Source of the DNA: Falsirhodobacter deserti | Lineage (GTDB): Bacteria; Pseudomonadota; Alphaproteobacteria; Rhodobacterales; Rhodobacteraceae | Length of the DNA: 64,000 bases | NCBI RefSeq assembly: GCF_004015795.1 | Contig: NZ_ML137218.1 | Location: 834,311-898,310, forward strand | Direction: 5' to 3' | Part shown: piece after piece, positions 38,507-48,275 of the stretch | Position numbering within the stretch: the stretch's first letter is position 1 | How the letters are laid out: each line of letters opens with the position of its first letter | Position numbers and translations under genes: made by a program | Notes under the pieces: model-generated | Told to the model about the DNA's origin: nothing | Seen by the model: only the letters and a program-made list of their open reading frames with translations | Database searches by the model: none

Positions 38507-39612
38507 TCCCCAAGACGCCCCCCGCCTCCGCCCCCACGATGATCGAGTTTCGGGACGTTCATAAGTGGTATGGCGACTACCACGCGCTGCGCGGGATCAA
38601 CGCCACCATCCGCGAGGGGGAGTTTTTCTCGCTTCTTGGGCCGTCGGGCTGCGGCAAGACCACGCTGCTGCGCACCATCGCGGGGTTCGAGGGCATTTCG
38701 GAAGGGGTCGTTCTGCTGGACGGCCGCGACATGGCCGATGTTCCGGCCAACAAGCGCCCGACCAACATGGTCTTTCAAAGCTATGCCATTTTCCCCCACC
38801 TGACCGTTGCCGAGAATGTGGGCTTCGGCCTGCGCCGCCAGCGCCTGCCCAAGGCCGAGCTTGCCGGGAAGGTGGAGGAAGCGCTGACCATGGTCGGCCT
38901 CCGCGGCTTTGGCGCACGCGCAGCCCACGCCCTGTCGGGCGGCCAGCGGCAGCGTGTGGCGCTGGCGCGGGCGCTGATCCTGAAGCCCAAGGTTTTGTTG
39001 CTGGACGAACCGCTTTCGGCGCTGGACAAGAAGATGCGCGAACAGATGCAGGTGGAATTGATCCGCTTGCAGCGTCAGGTCGGCATCACCTTCATCCTTG
39101 TCACGCACGATCAGGAAGAAGCGCTGGTCATGTCCGACCGGATCGCCGTGATGTTCGAGGGGCAGATCGCGCAGCTTTCGGATGCCGAAACGCTGTATCG
39201 CCGCCCGAATTCGCGCAAGGTGGCGGATTTCATCGGCACGATGAACTTCCTACCCGCCACCGTGCTGAACGAAAGCGACGCTGTGGTGGAGGTGGAGGCC
39301 GAGGGCTTCGGCCGGCTGAGCTTCGGTGCGGATCAGGTGGCCGACGACGGCGATGCCGGCACGGCGATCGGTTTCCGCCCCGAAATCCTGACCTTGCTTT
39401 ATGAAGGTCAGGCATGGGGCGACCGAGAGGTGTCCGCCGTGGTGGAAGAAGTCGTCTATTACGGCGACATGACCTATTACGATGTGCGCATCGATGGCAG
39501 TTCCAAAACGGTCCGTCTTTCGGCGCGCAACGTGTTCGGGCGGCCGGTCTTTGATCGCGGGGTGCGGGTGCGCGTGGGCTGGAACCCCGGCGCGCTGATC
39601 CTTTTCCGCTAG
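38503..39612 (+). CDS. ABC transporter ATP-binding protein, PotA-like
   Basis: ATPase of the polyamine/opine-type importer (369 residues). Walker A is LGPSGCGKTTLLR, the signature is LSGGQRQRVALARAL, Walker B is VLLLDEPLSAL and the switch His is LVTHDQEEA; a C-terminal TOBE domain begins near residue 290. The start is TTG 38503 with GGAGG 6 bases upstream, overlapping the permease stop; ATG 38539 is an internal alternative with no such site. The end overlaps the convergent tetR by 4 bases. Confidence 0.9.
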   Translation: MIPKTPPASAPTMIEFRDVHKWYGDYHALRGINATIREGEFFSLLGPSGCGKTTLLRTIAGFEGISEGVVLLDGRDMADVPANKRPTNMVFQSYAIFPHLTVAENVGFGLRRQRLPKAELAGKVEEALTMVGLRGFGARAAHALSGGQRQRVALARALILKPKVLLLDEPLSALDKKMREQMQVELIRLQRQVGITFILVTHDQEEALVMSDRIAVMFEGQIAQLSDAETLYRRPNSRKVADFIGTMNFLPATVLNESDAVVEVEAEGFGRLSFGADQVADDGDAGTAIGFRPEILTLLYEGQAWGDREVSAVVEEVVYYGDMTYYDVRIDGSSKTVRLSARNVFGRPVFDRGVRVRVGWNPGALILFR

Positions 39613-40220
39613 GTGTCCTGCGGCAGAAGCCCAAGGCCGCGCAGATAGATGCCTATGCCGGCTTCCAGAAGGTCTTCCGCCGGAAAGGGCGATCTTGCCT
39701 CGCCGCGGGTGAAAAGCTCCACCACGCCATGGCTCATGGCCCAGACATGGGCCGAGAACATGGCGGCGGGCGGACGTTTCCCGGGTGGAATATGGGCCGA
39801 AAGCGCCTCGGCCGCGCGTTCCAGAACGGCCGAGGATTTGCGCGATGCAAGGGCAAGATCCGCGTGCTTCTGGGCGGAAATCCCGCTTTCGAACATCGCC
39901 TGATAATGCCCGGGATATTTCCGCGCGAAGGCCAGATAAGCGCGGCCCACGGCTTCGAACGCTGCCAGTGCCGAAGGTTTGCCATCGTCGAAGGCATATT
40001 CCATCAGCGCGCCGAAGATATCGAAGCCCTGGCGCGCCACTTCCACCAGCAATTCCTCGCGGCCGGCGAAATGGCGATACACCGCGGCGGGGGTGACATC
40101 GGCTTGCTTTGCCGCCTCGCTGAGGGTGAAGCCTTGCGGACCCTTTTGGGTGATCAGCGCCAGTGCGGCCTCGACCAGTGCCTGCCGAAGGTTGCCGTGG
40201 TGATAGCCGCGCCTAGCCAC
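39609..40220 (-). CDS. TetR/AcrR-family regulator
   Basis: A 203-residue repressor-type protein. The N-terminal HTH reads [22 protein letters not shown], with the usual C-terminal helical ligand domain. It starts at GTG 40220 inside the last codons of ppk2 (8-base overlap), so it is co-expressed with the polyphosphate kinase. It converges on the ABC ATPase gene. The ligand is unknown. Confidence 0.88.
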   Translation of the reverse strand: MARRGYHHGNLRQALVEAALALITQKGPQGFTLSEAAKQADVTPAAVYRHFAGREELLVEVARQGFDIFGALMEYAFDDGKPSALAAFEAVGRAYLAFARKYPGHYQAMFESGISAQKHADLALASRKSSAVLERAAEALSAHIPPGKRPPAAMFSAHVWAMSHGVVELFTRGEARSPFPAEDLLEAGIGIYLRGLGLLPQDT

Positions 40221-41079
40221 GGATCTCCGGCCCTCCGCAGATCAACGGATCGGGTGTACCGATCACGTCAGGATCGCGCCCGTCAAAGGGCAGGGAGCGC
40301 AGAACCGTCTGCACCGCCGCAATCCGCGCGCGCTTCTTGTCGTCAGACCGGATGACTGTCCAAGGTGCGACCGGCGAATGCGTCCGTTGCAGCGTTTCCT
40401 CGATTGCAGCGGTATAGTCGTCCCACTTCGCGAGCCCTTCCACGTCGACGCGGCTCAGCTTCCACTGCTTCAGCGGGTCGGTTTCGCGGGCAAGGAAGCG
40501 GCGAAGCTGCTCGGCGCGGCTGACATTCAGCCAAAGCTTCACAAGGGTGATCCCGTCTTCCACCAGCATCCGTTCGAAATCGGGAACTTGCCTGAAGAAC
40601 CGCTCGCGGTCGGAATCGGTCGTGAAGCCGAACACCTTTTCCACCACGCCGCGATTGTACCAGCTGCGGTCGAACAGGGCGATTTCCCCCGCCGCCGGAA
40701 GCCGCTGGACGTAACGCTGGAAATACCACTCGCCCTTTTCGCGTTCCGTGGGGGATGCAAGCGCCACGACATTGGCCACGCGCGGGTTCAGGTTCTCTCG
40801 CATCGCGTTGATGGTGCCGCCCTTGCCTGCGGCATCACGCCCTTCGAACACCACCAGCAGGCGCTTTCCGGTTTCCTTCACATCGGCGGCCATCCGGACA
40901 AGCTGGCGTTGAAGGCCGTCCATCTGCGCCTTGTAGTCCTTCTTGTCCATCTCCTCGGGGTGTGGCCAGTTGGACGCGAGGATATCGTCCTTGCCCGCCT
41001 TGCGGATCGCCTCGCGCACCTCTTCGGGGGCGCCTTCGTTCAGGTATCGGGTGATCGCACCTTCGAAGGAATGGGTCAT
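40213..41079 (-). CDS. ppk2: Polyphosphate kinase 2
   Basis: Single-domain PPK2 of 288 residues, which transfers phosphate between polyphosphate and nucleoside diphosphates. Walker A is [13 protein letters not shown], Walker B is [11 protein letters not shown] and the lid follows in the Arg-rich [14 protein letters not shown] region (read [13 protein letters not shown]). ATG 41079 is preceded by AGGAG. It overlaps the downstream tetR gene. Confidence 0.93.
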   Translation of the reverse strand: MTHSFEGAITRYLNEGAPEEVREAIRKAGKDDILASNWPHPEEMDKKDYKAQMDGLQRQLVRMAADVKETGKRLLVVFEGRDAAGKGGTINAMRENLNPRVANVVALASPTEREKGEWYFQRYVQRLPAAGEIALFDRSWYNRGVVEKVFGFTTDSDRERFFRQVPDFERMLVEDGITLVKLWLNVSRAEQLRRFLARETDPLKQWKLSRVDVEGLAKWDDYTAAIEETLQRTHSPVAPWTVIRSDDKKRARIAAVQTVLRSLPFDGRDPDVIGTPDPLICGGPEIRG

Positions 41080-41122
41080 GGGGGCTCCTTTTGGCCAAGT
41101 ATCGCGGGAACGAGGGCGGCTT

Positions 41123-42055
41123 TCAATCGGATCGGGCGGCGGCGCGGTCGATGGCGGCGATGGCCTGATCCGGCGCGGCGTGATGGACCATGTGCCCGAT
41201 GCCGGGCAGCGCCGTCACATGAACGTTCGGAAGTCGGCCCAGTTCGGCCGACTGGATGGCGTAGTCCACGACATGATCCTCAAGACCGTGCACCACCTCG
41301 ATCGGCATGTGCAGCTTGCGATAGTTCGGCGACATCAGCCAAAGATGCGGCTTCAGCCGGTCAAGCTGGCGCAGGTTGGTGCGCATCGCGTCCAGCCGCA
41401 GGGCCATTTCCGCCCCGGCGTCCGTGGCATAGCCGGGCGGGGGCGTGTTGGGCGAGAACAGGTTGGCGATGATGCGATGCAGCGCCCAGTCGGGCAGGAA
41501 GGCAGCGGCAAGCGGCACGATGGTTGCCTGCGCTTCAGGGCTGGCGGTCAGGCTGTAATAACGGTCCTGCCCCCCCTCCCACGGCAGAATGGCGCCGGCA
41601 AGCAGAACCACAGCACGGGTTTCGGATGGCGCCTCCAGCGCCCAGGCCATCGCCACCGCACCGCCATAGCTGTGGCCCAGCACGATGGGATCGCGCACGC
41701 CCAGCCGCGCGGCGGCGGCCCGCAGGTAATCAGCCTGCACCAGCGGGCTTTCCCCGATCCTGCCAAGATCGGTGGAATAGCCAAGGCCGGGCCGGTCGAG
41801 CCGGATCACCCGATACCTGTCCGACAGCCGCGCCGCCAGATCGGCCATGTCGCGGGTGGATCCGCTTGCACCGTGGATCAGCACAAGATCGGGCCCGTGG
41901 CCCGTCACCTCGGCATGGATGGTGGCGCCGGCCACATCGATCATCTGTCCCTTTGGCTGGTTCCGCGCCTCGATCCTGTCCGACCGCGCTTCGGCGATCG
42001 GGCCGCAGGCGGCAAGGCACAGGAAAAGGCTAAGCGCCGATAGCTTGAAGATCAT
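41123..42055 (-). CDS. Alpha/beta hydrolase, lipoprotein-type
   Basis: A 310-residue alpha/beta-fold hydrolase with the nucleophile elbow [11 protein letters not shown], an oxyanion-hole HGASGS motif, an Asp in HGLEDHVVD and the catalytic His in [10 protein letters not shown]. The N-terminus has a lipoprotein signal with lipobox LCLAAC, so it is probably exported and lipid-anchored. ATG 42055 overlaps the metA 3' end by 26 bases. Substrate unknown; it is not a typical MetX homoserine acyltransferase. Confidence 0.82.
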   Translation of the reverse strand: MIFKLSALSLFLCLAACGPIAEARSDRIEARNQPKGQMIDVAGATIHAEVTGHGPDLVLIHGASGSTRDMADLAARLSDRYRVIRLDRPGLGYSTDLGRIGESPLVQADYLRAAAARLGVRDPIVLGHSYGGAVAMAWALEAPSETRAVVLLAGAILPWEGGQDRYYSLTASPEAQATIVPLAAAFLPDWALHRIIANLFSPNTPPPGYATDAGAEMALRLDAMRTNLRQLDRLKPHLWLMSPNYRKLHMPIEVVHGLEDHVVDYAIQSAELGRLPNVHVTALPGIGHMVHHAAPDQAIAAIDRAAARSD

Positions 42056-42947
42056 ATGGCGTGTTCTGGTATATCTCGTTGATCCAGTTGCCATATAGAA
42101 GGTGGGCGTGGCTTCTCCAGCGATTGCGGGGGCGCTGTGCGGGATCGTTGCCGGGATAATAGTCCACCGGCACCGCCGTTGGCACGCCTGCGGCCACATC
42201 GCGATCATATTCCTGCTTCAGCGTATCGCTGTCATATTCAAGATGGTTGAAGATATAAAGCGCGCGATGCGACGCGTCCTCCACGAGGCAAGGGCCGGTT
42301 TCATCCGAACCCAGAAGGGTCACAAGGCCGGTCTTGCTGTCGATCTCGCGCTGGTCCATCTCGGTCCAGCGGCTGACGGGCACCACCAGATCATCGGAAA
42401 AGCCGCGCAGGAAGGGGGAGGTGGGGGCAAGGTTGTCATGCCGGAAGCAGCCGAAGGCCTTTGCACCCAGCATGTGTTTCTGCACGCCGTGGAAATGGTG
42501 GATCATCGCCATTCCGCCCCAGCAGACGCCGAAGGTGGAATGAACGTTGGTTTGGGTCCAGTCGAACACCTCGCGCAGTTCGTCCCAATACGTCACCTCT
42601 TCGAATGGCAGATGCTCGATCGGGGCGCCGGTGATGATCAGGCCGTCGAACTTCTCCTCCTTCACCTCCTGGAAGGGGCGATAGAAGGCTTCCATATGCT
42701 CGGCCGCGGTGTTCTTCGTCTGATGCTCGGTCATCCGGATCAGCGACAGGTCGATCTGAAGCGGCGTCGCGCCGATCAGGCGGGCGAACTGGTTTTCCGT
42801 CTGGATCTTCTTGGGCATCAGGTTCAGCAACCCGATCCGCAGGGGGCGGATGTCCTGCATCGCGGCCCGTCCCGGCGACATGACCATCACGCCTTCCTGC
42901 GAAAGGATGTCAAAGGCGGGGAGGGTTTCTGGCAGGGTGATGGGCAT
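42030..42947 (-). CDS. metA: Homoserine O-acyltransferase (MetA family)
   Basis: Activates homoserine for methionine synthesis. The 305-residue protein has the catalytic Cys in [12 protein letters not shown], the His in IFNHLEYD and the conserved Lys in LMPKKIQTE. At the acyl-CoA specificity site it reads [12 protein letters not shown], with Glu where succinyl-specific E. coli MetA has Gly; in characterised MetA proteins a Glu here goes with acetyl-CoA, so an acetyltransferase is predicted. It sits in a four-gene minus-strand cluster (EamA transporter, ATPase, metA, hydrolase), and no SAM riboswitch fits in the 27-base gap before it. Confidence 0.93.
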   Translation of the reverse strand: MPITLPETLPAFDILSQEGVMVMSPGRAAMQDIRPLRIGLLNLMPKKIQTENQFARLIGATPLQIDLSLIRMTEHQTKNTAAEHMEAFYRPFQEVKEEKFDGLIITGAPIEHLPFEEVTYWDELREVFDWTQTNVHSTFGVCWGGMAMIHHFHGVQKHMLGAKAFGCFRHDNLAPTSPFLRGFSDDLVVPVSRWTEMDQREIDSKTGLVTLLGSDETGPCLVEDASHRALYIFNHLEYDSDTLKQEYDRDVAAGVPTAVPVDYYPGNDPAQRPRNRWRSHAHLLYGNWINEIYQNTPYDLQAIGA

Positions 42948-42974
42948 GGCTTGAACCTTTCTGAGGCTGGGTAT

Positions 42975-43844
42975 CTACGCCCCTGCGGCCCGTTTTTCCA
43001 GTGCCTCCGCGATCAGGTCCACGAAGCTGTCCGCATCGCGCAGGTCCGCCACCTGTTCGGCCGTGACGGTGACGCCGCGGCGGGCCATCGCTTCATAACG
43101 GGGCTGGCGGTGGGCAAGGGCGCGGGCATAGGTCCAGCGGATGAAATCGTTCGGATCAACGCGATCTTCGGTCACGTCCTTTTCCGCCAGATATCGTGTC
43201 CAGCATGCCTCAAGGAATTGCGGCTGATAGCACATCGGCTTGGGCGCGCGATCGAACCGGCGGACAAGTTCGGCGGTATGCGCCTCGGACCCCTTGATCC
43301 AGACCATCAGCAGGTTGCGCGAAAGCTCCTCCAGCACGGGATCGTCGGGGCTTTCGGGATCGACAACTTCGCAGATGGAGCCGCCCGAATCGCACACGAA
43401 GTTGGAATAGCCGTAAAGCTCCTCCGCCCGGCGGATGAAAGGGGTCGTGTCCAGCAGGGCCGACACTTCGGCCCGCGTGTGCTGGACCTGCCTTTCGCGG
43501 TATTCAGCGATGGGCAGCCCGCCCTTGACCGGATCGCCCGGCTTGCCCAGATAGGTGGAAAGCGGGGCAAGGTTTTCAAACGTGATGTTGGAGGCGATGT
43601 AGACCGAATCGCTCAGCAGCAGGTCGCGCAGGAAGGGGACCTTCATCGCCTCGCGCTTGAAGTTGTCGGCGATGTGTTCGCCCATGTACCGCGTGCCGAT
43701 GCGATAATCGACGGAATAGTGGAACCAGTCCCCCGCGCCGCGCAGCAGGCTGGAAACATGGGTTTTGCCAAGGCCGGACATGCCGAACAGCAGCACGCGC
43801 TTCCGGCTGGCCGAGCGCCACTCGGATGGGGTTGGCAGGGTCAT
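42975..43844 (-). CDS. P-loop ATPase of unknown role next to metA
   Basis: A 289-residue protein with an N-terminal Walker A (LFGMSGLGKTHVSSLL). The rest resembles kinase-like P-loop proteins with a LVMWIKG-type strand (LLMVWIKGSEAH) and many charged helices. I do not recognise a characterised family. ATG 43844 has a strong AAGGAGG site 5 bases upstream. It lies 11 bases after the EamA gene and 27 before metA, so it is almost certainly co-transcribed with both. Confidence 0.7.
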   Translation of the reverse strand: MTLPTPSEWRSASRKRVLLFGMSGLGKTHVSSLLRGAGDWFHYSVDYRIGTRYMGEHIADNFKREAMKVPFLRDLLLSDSVYIASNITFENLAPLSTYLGKPGDPVKGGLPIAEYRERQVQHTRAEVSALLDTTPFIRRAEELYGYSNFVCDSGGSICEVVDPESPDDPVLEELSRNLLMVWIKGSEAHTAELVRRFDRAPKPMCYQPQFLEACWTRYLAEKDVTEDRVDPNDFIRWTYARALAHRQPRYEAMARRGVTVTAEQVADLRDADSFVDLIAEALEKRAAGA

Positions 43845-43855
43845 GTCGGCCTCCT

Positions 43856-44767
43856 TCACGCGGGTCTGTTACGGGCTACACGCGAAAGGATGCGTCCGTC
43901 CAGCACCAGAAGGCCAAGGCCGATGGCGGCAAAGCCCACAAAGGCGCGCGGCGGCAGCGTTTCATCCAGAACCAGCGCCCCCAGCAGCACCGCCACCGGC
44001 GCAACCAGCAGCGTCACGAGGCTGACGTTGCCGGCCCCCGCTGTTGTCAGAAGGCGGTAAAAGATCAGATATGCCAGCGCCGTCGCGGGGGCTGCCAGAT
44101 ACAAAAGCGCCCCTGCGCTGACCGGAGTTGGCATGGTGGGCGCGCCTTCCGTCAGCAGGGCAAGAAACACCGCCAGAAGGCTGGACGCCCCCAGCATGCC
44201 CAGCGCCGTCACTTGCGGCGGCAACCCGCGCCCGACGCGGCGCCCAACTGCCCCACCGATGGCATAGCTGAGTGACGCGCCGACCAGCGCAAGCTGGCCT
44301 GCCGACGTCAGGTCCATCCCGCGCAGAAGGTCCGGCCCGATCACGATGACCACGCCTGCAAAGCCCATCAGAACGCCCGCAAGCCGCCGCGGCGTCAGGC
44401 GCTCATCCGCAAAAGCGATGGACGCGACAACCACGCCGAAGATCGCCGTGGAGGCATTGATGATGGAGGTGAGCCCGCTTGGAACCGTGATCTGCGCCCA
44501 TGAGATCAACGAGAAAGGAATCACGTTGCTGAACAGGCTGAGGACAAAGAATCCGGCCAGCGAACGGCGATCCATCGGCACGTGCAGTGACTTCAGGCGG
44601 GCATAGATCAGCAGGATCAGGAACGCGCCTGTGCAGCGCCACGCGACCAGCCAATGCGGTCCGATGCTGTCCAGCGCAAGGCTGATTGCAAGGAACGATC
44701 CGCCCCAGAACAAGGCGATTGACGAAAGCTCAAGCCATGCACGGGTGGAAAGTGAACGTTGCTGCAT
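43856..44767 (-). CDS. EamA/DMT-family transporter
   Basis: A 303-residue inner-membrane protein with ten predicted helices in two EamA repeats (first LFWGGSFLAISLALDSIGP, second starting VGASLSYAIGGAVGRRV). Family members export amino acids and metabolites. First gene of the cluster with the P-loop ATPase and metA, so an amino-acid-related export role is possible but is only an inference. Confidence 0.88.
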   Translation of the reverse strand: MQQRSLSTRAWLELSSIALFWGGSFLAISLALDSIGPHWLVAWRCTGAFLILLIYARLKSLHVPMDRRSLAGFFVLSLFSNVIPFSLISWAQITVPSGLTSIINASTAIFGVVVASIAFADERLTPRRLAGVLMGFAGVVIVIGPDLLRGMDLTSAGQLALVGASLSYAIGGAVGRRVGRGLPPQVTALGMLGASSLLAVFLALLTEGAPTMPTPVSAGALLYLAAPATALAYLIFYRLLTTAGAGNVSLVTLLVAPVAVLLGALVLDETLPPRAFVGFAAIGLGLLVLDGRILSRVARNRPA

Positions 44768-44809
44768 CTTCCTGTCCTAGCACCCGCCGCTGCATCCGGC
44801 GAGATGCAA

Positions 44810-45055
44810 TCAAACGAGGGCTTGCAGCCAGCTGGCAACGCTGTGGGGGCTGGGAAGGGGACCGAAGGCGAGGCTGGTCAGCGTCAGCAGTGCCGTTGCA
44901 GCCCAAAGCAGGATCAGGAGGGCGGTGCGGCACGCCTCGTTCGCGGAAAGGCGGAAGACGGGAACGGGCATCGGCCCAAGCCAGATCGCACCCATCATCA
45001 CCGTATATTCCGCCGTTGCCAGCCACTTGCCGCTGCGCCGCAGGAAGTCGATCAT
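44810..45055 (-). CDS. Hypothetical small membrane protein
   Basis: An 81-residue frame with one or two hydrophobic stretches (ALLILLWAATALLTLTSLAF). The start MIDFLRRSGKWLATAEYTVM looks amphipathic. GGGCGGACG before the ATG is only a weak ribosome site. It lies alone between the EamA gene and guaA. No homology is recognised, so it could be spurious. Confidence 0.45.
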   Translation of the reverse strand: MIDFLRRSGKWLATAEYTVMMGAIWLGPMPVPVFRLSANEACRTALLILLWAATALLTLTSLAFGPLPSPHSVASWLQALV

Positions 45056-45151
45056 CGTCCGCCCGATTTTCTAGGGATTTGAACGATGTTTACCATGACG
45101 TCGGGCTTTCGCCTAGCGTCATGGCATGGATTCACAAAAAGTTCGGGAACC

Positions 45152-45171
45152 GGAAAACGCCTTGGGGCGTT
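45152..45171 (-). terminator. guaA terminator overlapping its stop codon
   Basis: On the minus strand, AACGCC CCAA GGCGTT followed by TTCC begins within the guaA TAA. The 6-bp stem is short but well placed. Confidence 0.6.
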
Positions 45172-46732
45172 ACTCCCATTCGATCGTGCCCGGAGGCTTC
45201 GACGTGATGTCGTAGGTGACGCGATTGATGCCCTGCACCTCGTTGATGATGCGCGTGGCCGTTTCCCCAAGGAATTCATGGGTGAACGGATAGTAATCCG
45301 CGGTCATGCCATCAACCGAGGTTACTGCGCGAAGGGCGCAGGCGAAATCATAGGTGCGTCCATCGCCCATCACGCCCACTGTGCGGACGGGGAGGATTGC
45401 GACGAAGGCCTGCCAAATCTCGTCATAAAGACCGTGGCGGCGGATCTGGTCGATATAAACCGCATCCGCTTTGCGCAGGATTTCCAGCTTTTCGCGAGTA
45501 ATCTCTCCGGGGCAGCGGATCGCGAGGCCGGGGCCGGGGAAGGGGTGGCGACCGATGAAGCTGTCGGGCAGGCCAAGCTCGCGGCCGAGGGCGCGGACTT
45601 CGTCCTTGAACAGTTCGCGCAGCGGTTCGACCAGCTTCAGGCCCATCTTTTCGGGAAGGCCGCCCACATTGTGGTGCGACTTGATCGTGACCGACGGCCC
45701 GCCCGAGAACGAGACCGATTCGATCACGTCGGGGTAAAGCGTGCCTTGCGCCAGGAAGGTCGCGCCGCCGACTTCGGCCGCGTGCTTCTGGAACACGTCG
45801 ATGAACAGCTTGCCGATGATCTTGCGCTTGGTTTCGGGGTCCGACTGGCCTTCAAGCTGGCCAAGGAACAGTTCCGACTCATCAGCGTGGATCAGCGGCA
45901 TGTTGTAGTGGTCGCGGAACATGGTGACCACCTGCTCCGCCTCGCCCTGACGCAGCAGGCCGTGATCGACGAAAACGCAGGTCAGCTGATCGCCGATCGC
46001 CTCGTGGATGAGGACGGCGGCCACGGAGGAATCAACCCCGCCCGACAGGCCGCAGATGACCTTCTGGTCGCCCACCTGTTCGCGGATCTTGCGGATCGCC
46101 TCCTCGCGGTAGGCGCCCATCGTCCAGTCGCCGGTGAAGCCTGCCAGCTTGACGAAGTTTTCGTACAGCTTGCCGCCCTTGGGGGTGTGGTGCACCTCGG
46201 GGTGGAACTGCACGGCATAGAAGTTGCGCGAAACATCCGCGGTAATGGCGAAGGGTGCGTTGGGGGAGGTGCCGTATACCTCGAACCCCGGGGCGATGGC
46301 GGAGACATGGTCGCCATGGCTCATCCACACCTGCTCGCGGCCGTCGGATGCGCCGAACCAGCCGTCCAGCAGCGGGATGCGATCATCGGAGGGCGTCACG
46401 AAGGCGCGGCCGAATTCTGCCGTGTTGTGGCCGCGTTCCACCTTGCCGCCAAGGCAGTGCATCATGACCTGCTGGCCATAGCAGATGCCAAGCATCGGCA
46501 CGCCCAAGTCGAACACGCTGGCGGGCGGCATCGGCGCACCTTCGGCAAAGACCGAGGACGGCCCCCCCGACAGGATCACCGCCCTCGGCGCAAACTCCGC
46601 CAGGAAGGTGTCGTCAACTTTGTTGAAGGGGTGGATTTCGCAATAAACATTCAACTCACGCAGGCGGCGCGCGATAAGCTGCGTCACCTGCGAGCCGAAG
46701 TCGATGATGAGAAGGCGATCATGCTGGGTCAT
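45170..46732 (-). CDS. guaA: GMP synthase (glutamine-hydrolysing)
   Basis: Amidates XMP to GMP. The 520-residue protein has an N-terminal class I glutaminase with Cys in MLGICYGQQ and the His/Glu in FHPEVHHTP, then the ATP-pyrophosphatase domain with [14 protein letters not shown] and the C-terminal dimerisation domain ending PPGTIEWE. Together with guaB, 3.3 kb away, it supplies the guanylate branch of purine synthesis. Confidence 0.97.
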   Translation of the reverse strand: MTQHDRLLIIDFGSQVTQLIARRLRELNVYCEIHPFNKVDDTFLAEFAPRAVILSGGPSSVFAEGAPMPPASVFDLGVPMLGICYGQQVMMHCLGGKVERGHNTAEFGRAFVTPSDDRIPLLDGWFGASDGREQVWMSHGDHVSAIAPGFEVYGTSPNAPFAITADVSRNFYAVQFHPEVHHTPKGGKLYENFVKLAGFTGDWTMGAYREEAIRKIREQVGDQKVICGLSGGVDSSVAAVLIHEAIGDQLTCVFVDHGLLRQGEAEQVVTMFRDHYNMPLIHADESELFLGQLEGQSDPETKRKIIGKLFIDVFQKHAAEVGGATFLAQGTLYPDVIESVSFSGGPSVTIKSHHNVGGLPEKMGLKLVEPLRELFKDEVRALGRELGLPDSFIGRHPFPGPGLAIRCPGEITREKLEILRKADAVYIDQIRRHGLYDEIWQAFVAILPVRTVGVMGDGRTYDFACALRAVTSVDGMTADYYPFTHEFLGETATRIINEVQGINRVTYDITSKPPGTIEWE

Positions 46733-46771
46733 GATCCGGCATTAGGCACAAAGCCCCTTTTCCGCAAGGGG

Positions 46772-47047
46772 TCACACGAGCCTTGGAAGCAGGCGCACCT
46801 CTGCCATCAGCGCGATCAGCACTTCCACATGGCGGGCAACGGAATAGGACGCGTCACCGGCCAGCCGCGTTTCTTCCAGCCGCGCTTCGGTTTCCAGCAG
46901 GCGGGGCAGGGCCGATTCGGGGCGCGAATGATCCGTAAGGCGGCGCAGGTCCCGTTCGCGGCGGTATTCATCAATGCCCAGCCGCGCAGCGCGCACCAGA
47001 AGGCGGGGGCGGGAAAGATTGGCGAGGATGTTGCGAAAATCGGTCAT
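46772..47047 (-). CDS. DUF6477-type small protein
   Basis: A 91-residue helical, arginine/leucine-rich protein (MTDFRNILANLSRPRLLVRA, then GIDEYRRERDLRRL and AEVRLLPRLV). I recall it as DUF6477, found in Rhodobacteraceae next to a divergent DUF6456 gene as here; function unknown. ATG 47047 is preceded by GGAGA. Confidence 0.65.
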   Translation of the reverse strand: MTDFRNILANLSRPRLLVRAARLGIDEYRRERDLRRLTDHSRPESALPRLLETEARLEETRLAGDASYSVARHVEVLIALMAEVRLLPRLV

Positions 47048-47180
47048 ATTTGTGTCTCCGTGATGGCAAGACACAATCTGCACCAAGAATACCGGATGTT
47101 GCCGGAACAGATGAAGCACCGCACGGGTGCAACAATAAATATTCAGAGTTTTACAATAATTATCAATTACAGGCGCGGTG

Positions 47181-47196
47181 TTAACTTTGCAGTAAC
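47181..47196. promoter_or_regulatory. CtrA-like site in the DUF6477/DUF6456 divergent region
   Basis: TTAA-(7 bases)-GTAAC at 47181-47196 differs by one base from the alphaproteobacterial CtrA consensus TTAA-N7-TTAAC. It lies in the AT-rich 215-base gap between two divergent genes of unknown function. Confidence 0.4.
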
Positions 47197-47262
47197 CACG
47201 CTGTTCGATGGTCGCATTGTGTCATAAATAAGGCCGGCAAGGCCGGGACAAGGAAGAAAACG

Positions 47263-48270
47263 ATGGGACCTTCTTACCCGATCCCCCCAGAGCGAACTGA
47301 CTGGCTGCCGGCTGCGGTGCACCTTTATCTTGATCACACCGAAGCGGGGCAGTCGCTTCGGGAATTGGCCCGACGGACAGGGGTTCATGCCTCCACAGTG
47401 ATGCGGCAGGTCCGCCGCTACGAAAACCGCCGCGACGATCCGCTGATGGATTCCGCCCTTACACTTTACTCCGCCTTTTATGCCAAGGACACGTCCATGA
47501 CCCTTCCGCTTCGCATGCCCGCAGATCTGGCCACCATCGAGGCCGAGGCGCACCGTGTTCTGAGGCGGCTGGCAGAGCCGGGCGCGGTTTTGGCCTTTAC
47601 CCCGGGGGTGGAAAAGGCAGTCGTGGTGCGCGAACTGGCCGACGGAAAGATGGCGCAGCTTGCCGTTGTTGCGCGCGAAGTGGCCGAGGCTTTTGTGCTG
47701 AAAGACTGGATCGCCTGCCGCAAGCAAGGCCGTGTCAGCATGTATGAACTGACGCAGGAAGGCCGGATGCATATCCGTCAGCAGTCGGGCATGGCCGAAG
47801 CGCCTGCGGGCTTTGACTGGACCGGCGCGTCGCTGCCGCGCTATGGCACGATGGAAACGCCCGTGGCGCAGATGGGGCGCCGCCGTGACAAGGGCGGCAA
47901 GCCCTTTCTGCCGGCCGAACTGGTGGCTGCCGCCGAACGCCTGCGCGAGGATTTCGAGCTGGCGCAGATGGCCCCCGGCACAACCCAGAACTGGGAAAGG
48001 TTCCTTGACGGCGGTGCACGCAGCACGAATGGCGGCACATCGCGCGGTCCGGCAGCGGCGCGTGATCGTGTGGCAGCGGCGCTGCGCGATCTGGGCCGGG
48101 GCCTTGGTGACGTGGTGCTGCGCGTTTGCTGCTATCTTGAGGGGTTGGAGGCTTGCGAGAAACGGATGGGCTGGGCCGCCCGGTCGGGCAAGGTCGTTCT
48201 TCGCATCGGGCTGGAGCGGTTGCGCCGTCATTATGCCGAGATGCACGGGCGCGGCCCGATGATCGGATAA
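47263..48270 (+). CDS. DUF6456 protein with N-terminal helix-turn-helix
   Basis: A 335-residue putative DNA-binding protein. The N-terminal part has a helix-turn-helix (GQSLRELARRTGVHASTVMR), and the C-terminal ~150 residues match the DUF6456 region I recall (FLPAELVAAAERLREDFELA, then GDVVLRVCCYLEGLEACEK). It likely binds DNA or regulates expression; its target is unknown. AAGGAA precedes ATG 47263. Divergent from the DUF6477 gene and ends at a strong terminator. Confidence 0.72.
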   Translation: MGPSYPIPPERTDWLPAAVHLYLDHTEAGQSLRELARRTGVHASTVMRQVRRYENRRDDPLMDSALTLYSAFYAKDTSMTLPLRMPADLATIEAEAHRVLRRLAEPGAVLAFTPGVEKAVVVRELADGKMAQLAVVAREVAEAFVLKDWIACRKQGRVSMYELTQEGRMHIRQQSGMAEAPAGFDWTGASLPRYGTMETPVAQMGRRRDKGGKPFLPAELVAAAERLREDFELAQMAPGTTQNWERFLDGGARSTNGGTSRGPAAARDRVAAALRDLGRGLGDVVLRVCCYLEGLEACEKRMGWAARSGKVVLRIGLERLRRHYAEMHGRGPMIG

Positions 48271-48275
48271 GAAAG

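Noticed and set aside
42948-42974. SAM-II riboswitch upstream of metA
   Set aside because: This riboswitch is common before metA in alphaproteobacteria, but only 27 bases separate metA from the preceding gene, too few for the structure.
42102-44060. 652-codon plus-strand frame opposite metA and the ATPase gene
   Set aside because: Antisense to two well-supported genes and of unnatural composition.
45086-47227. 713-codon plus-strand frame opposite guaA and the DUF6477 gene
   Set aside because: It covers several real genes on the other strand and has no domain or ribosome site; a shadow frame.
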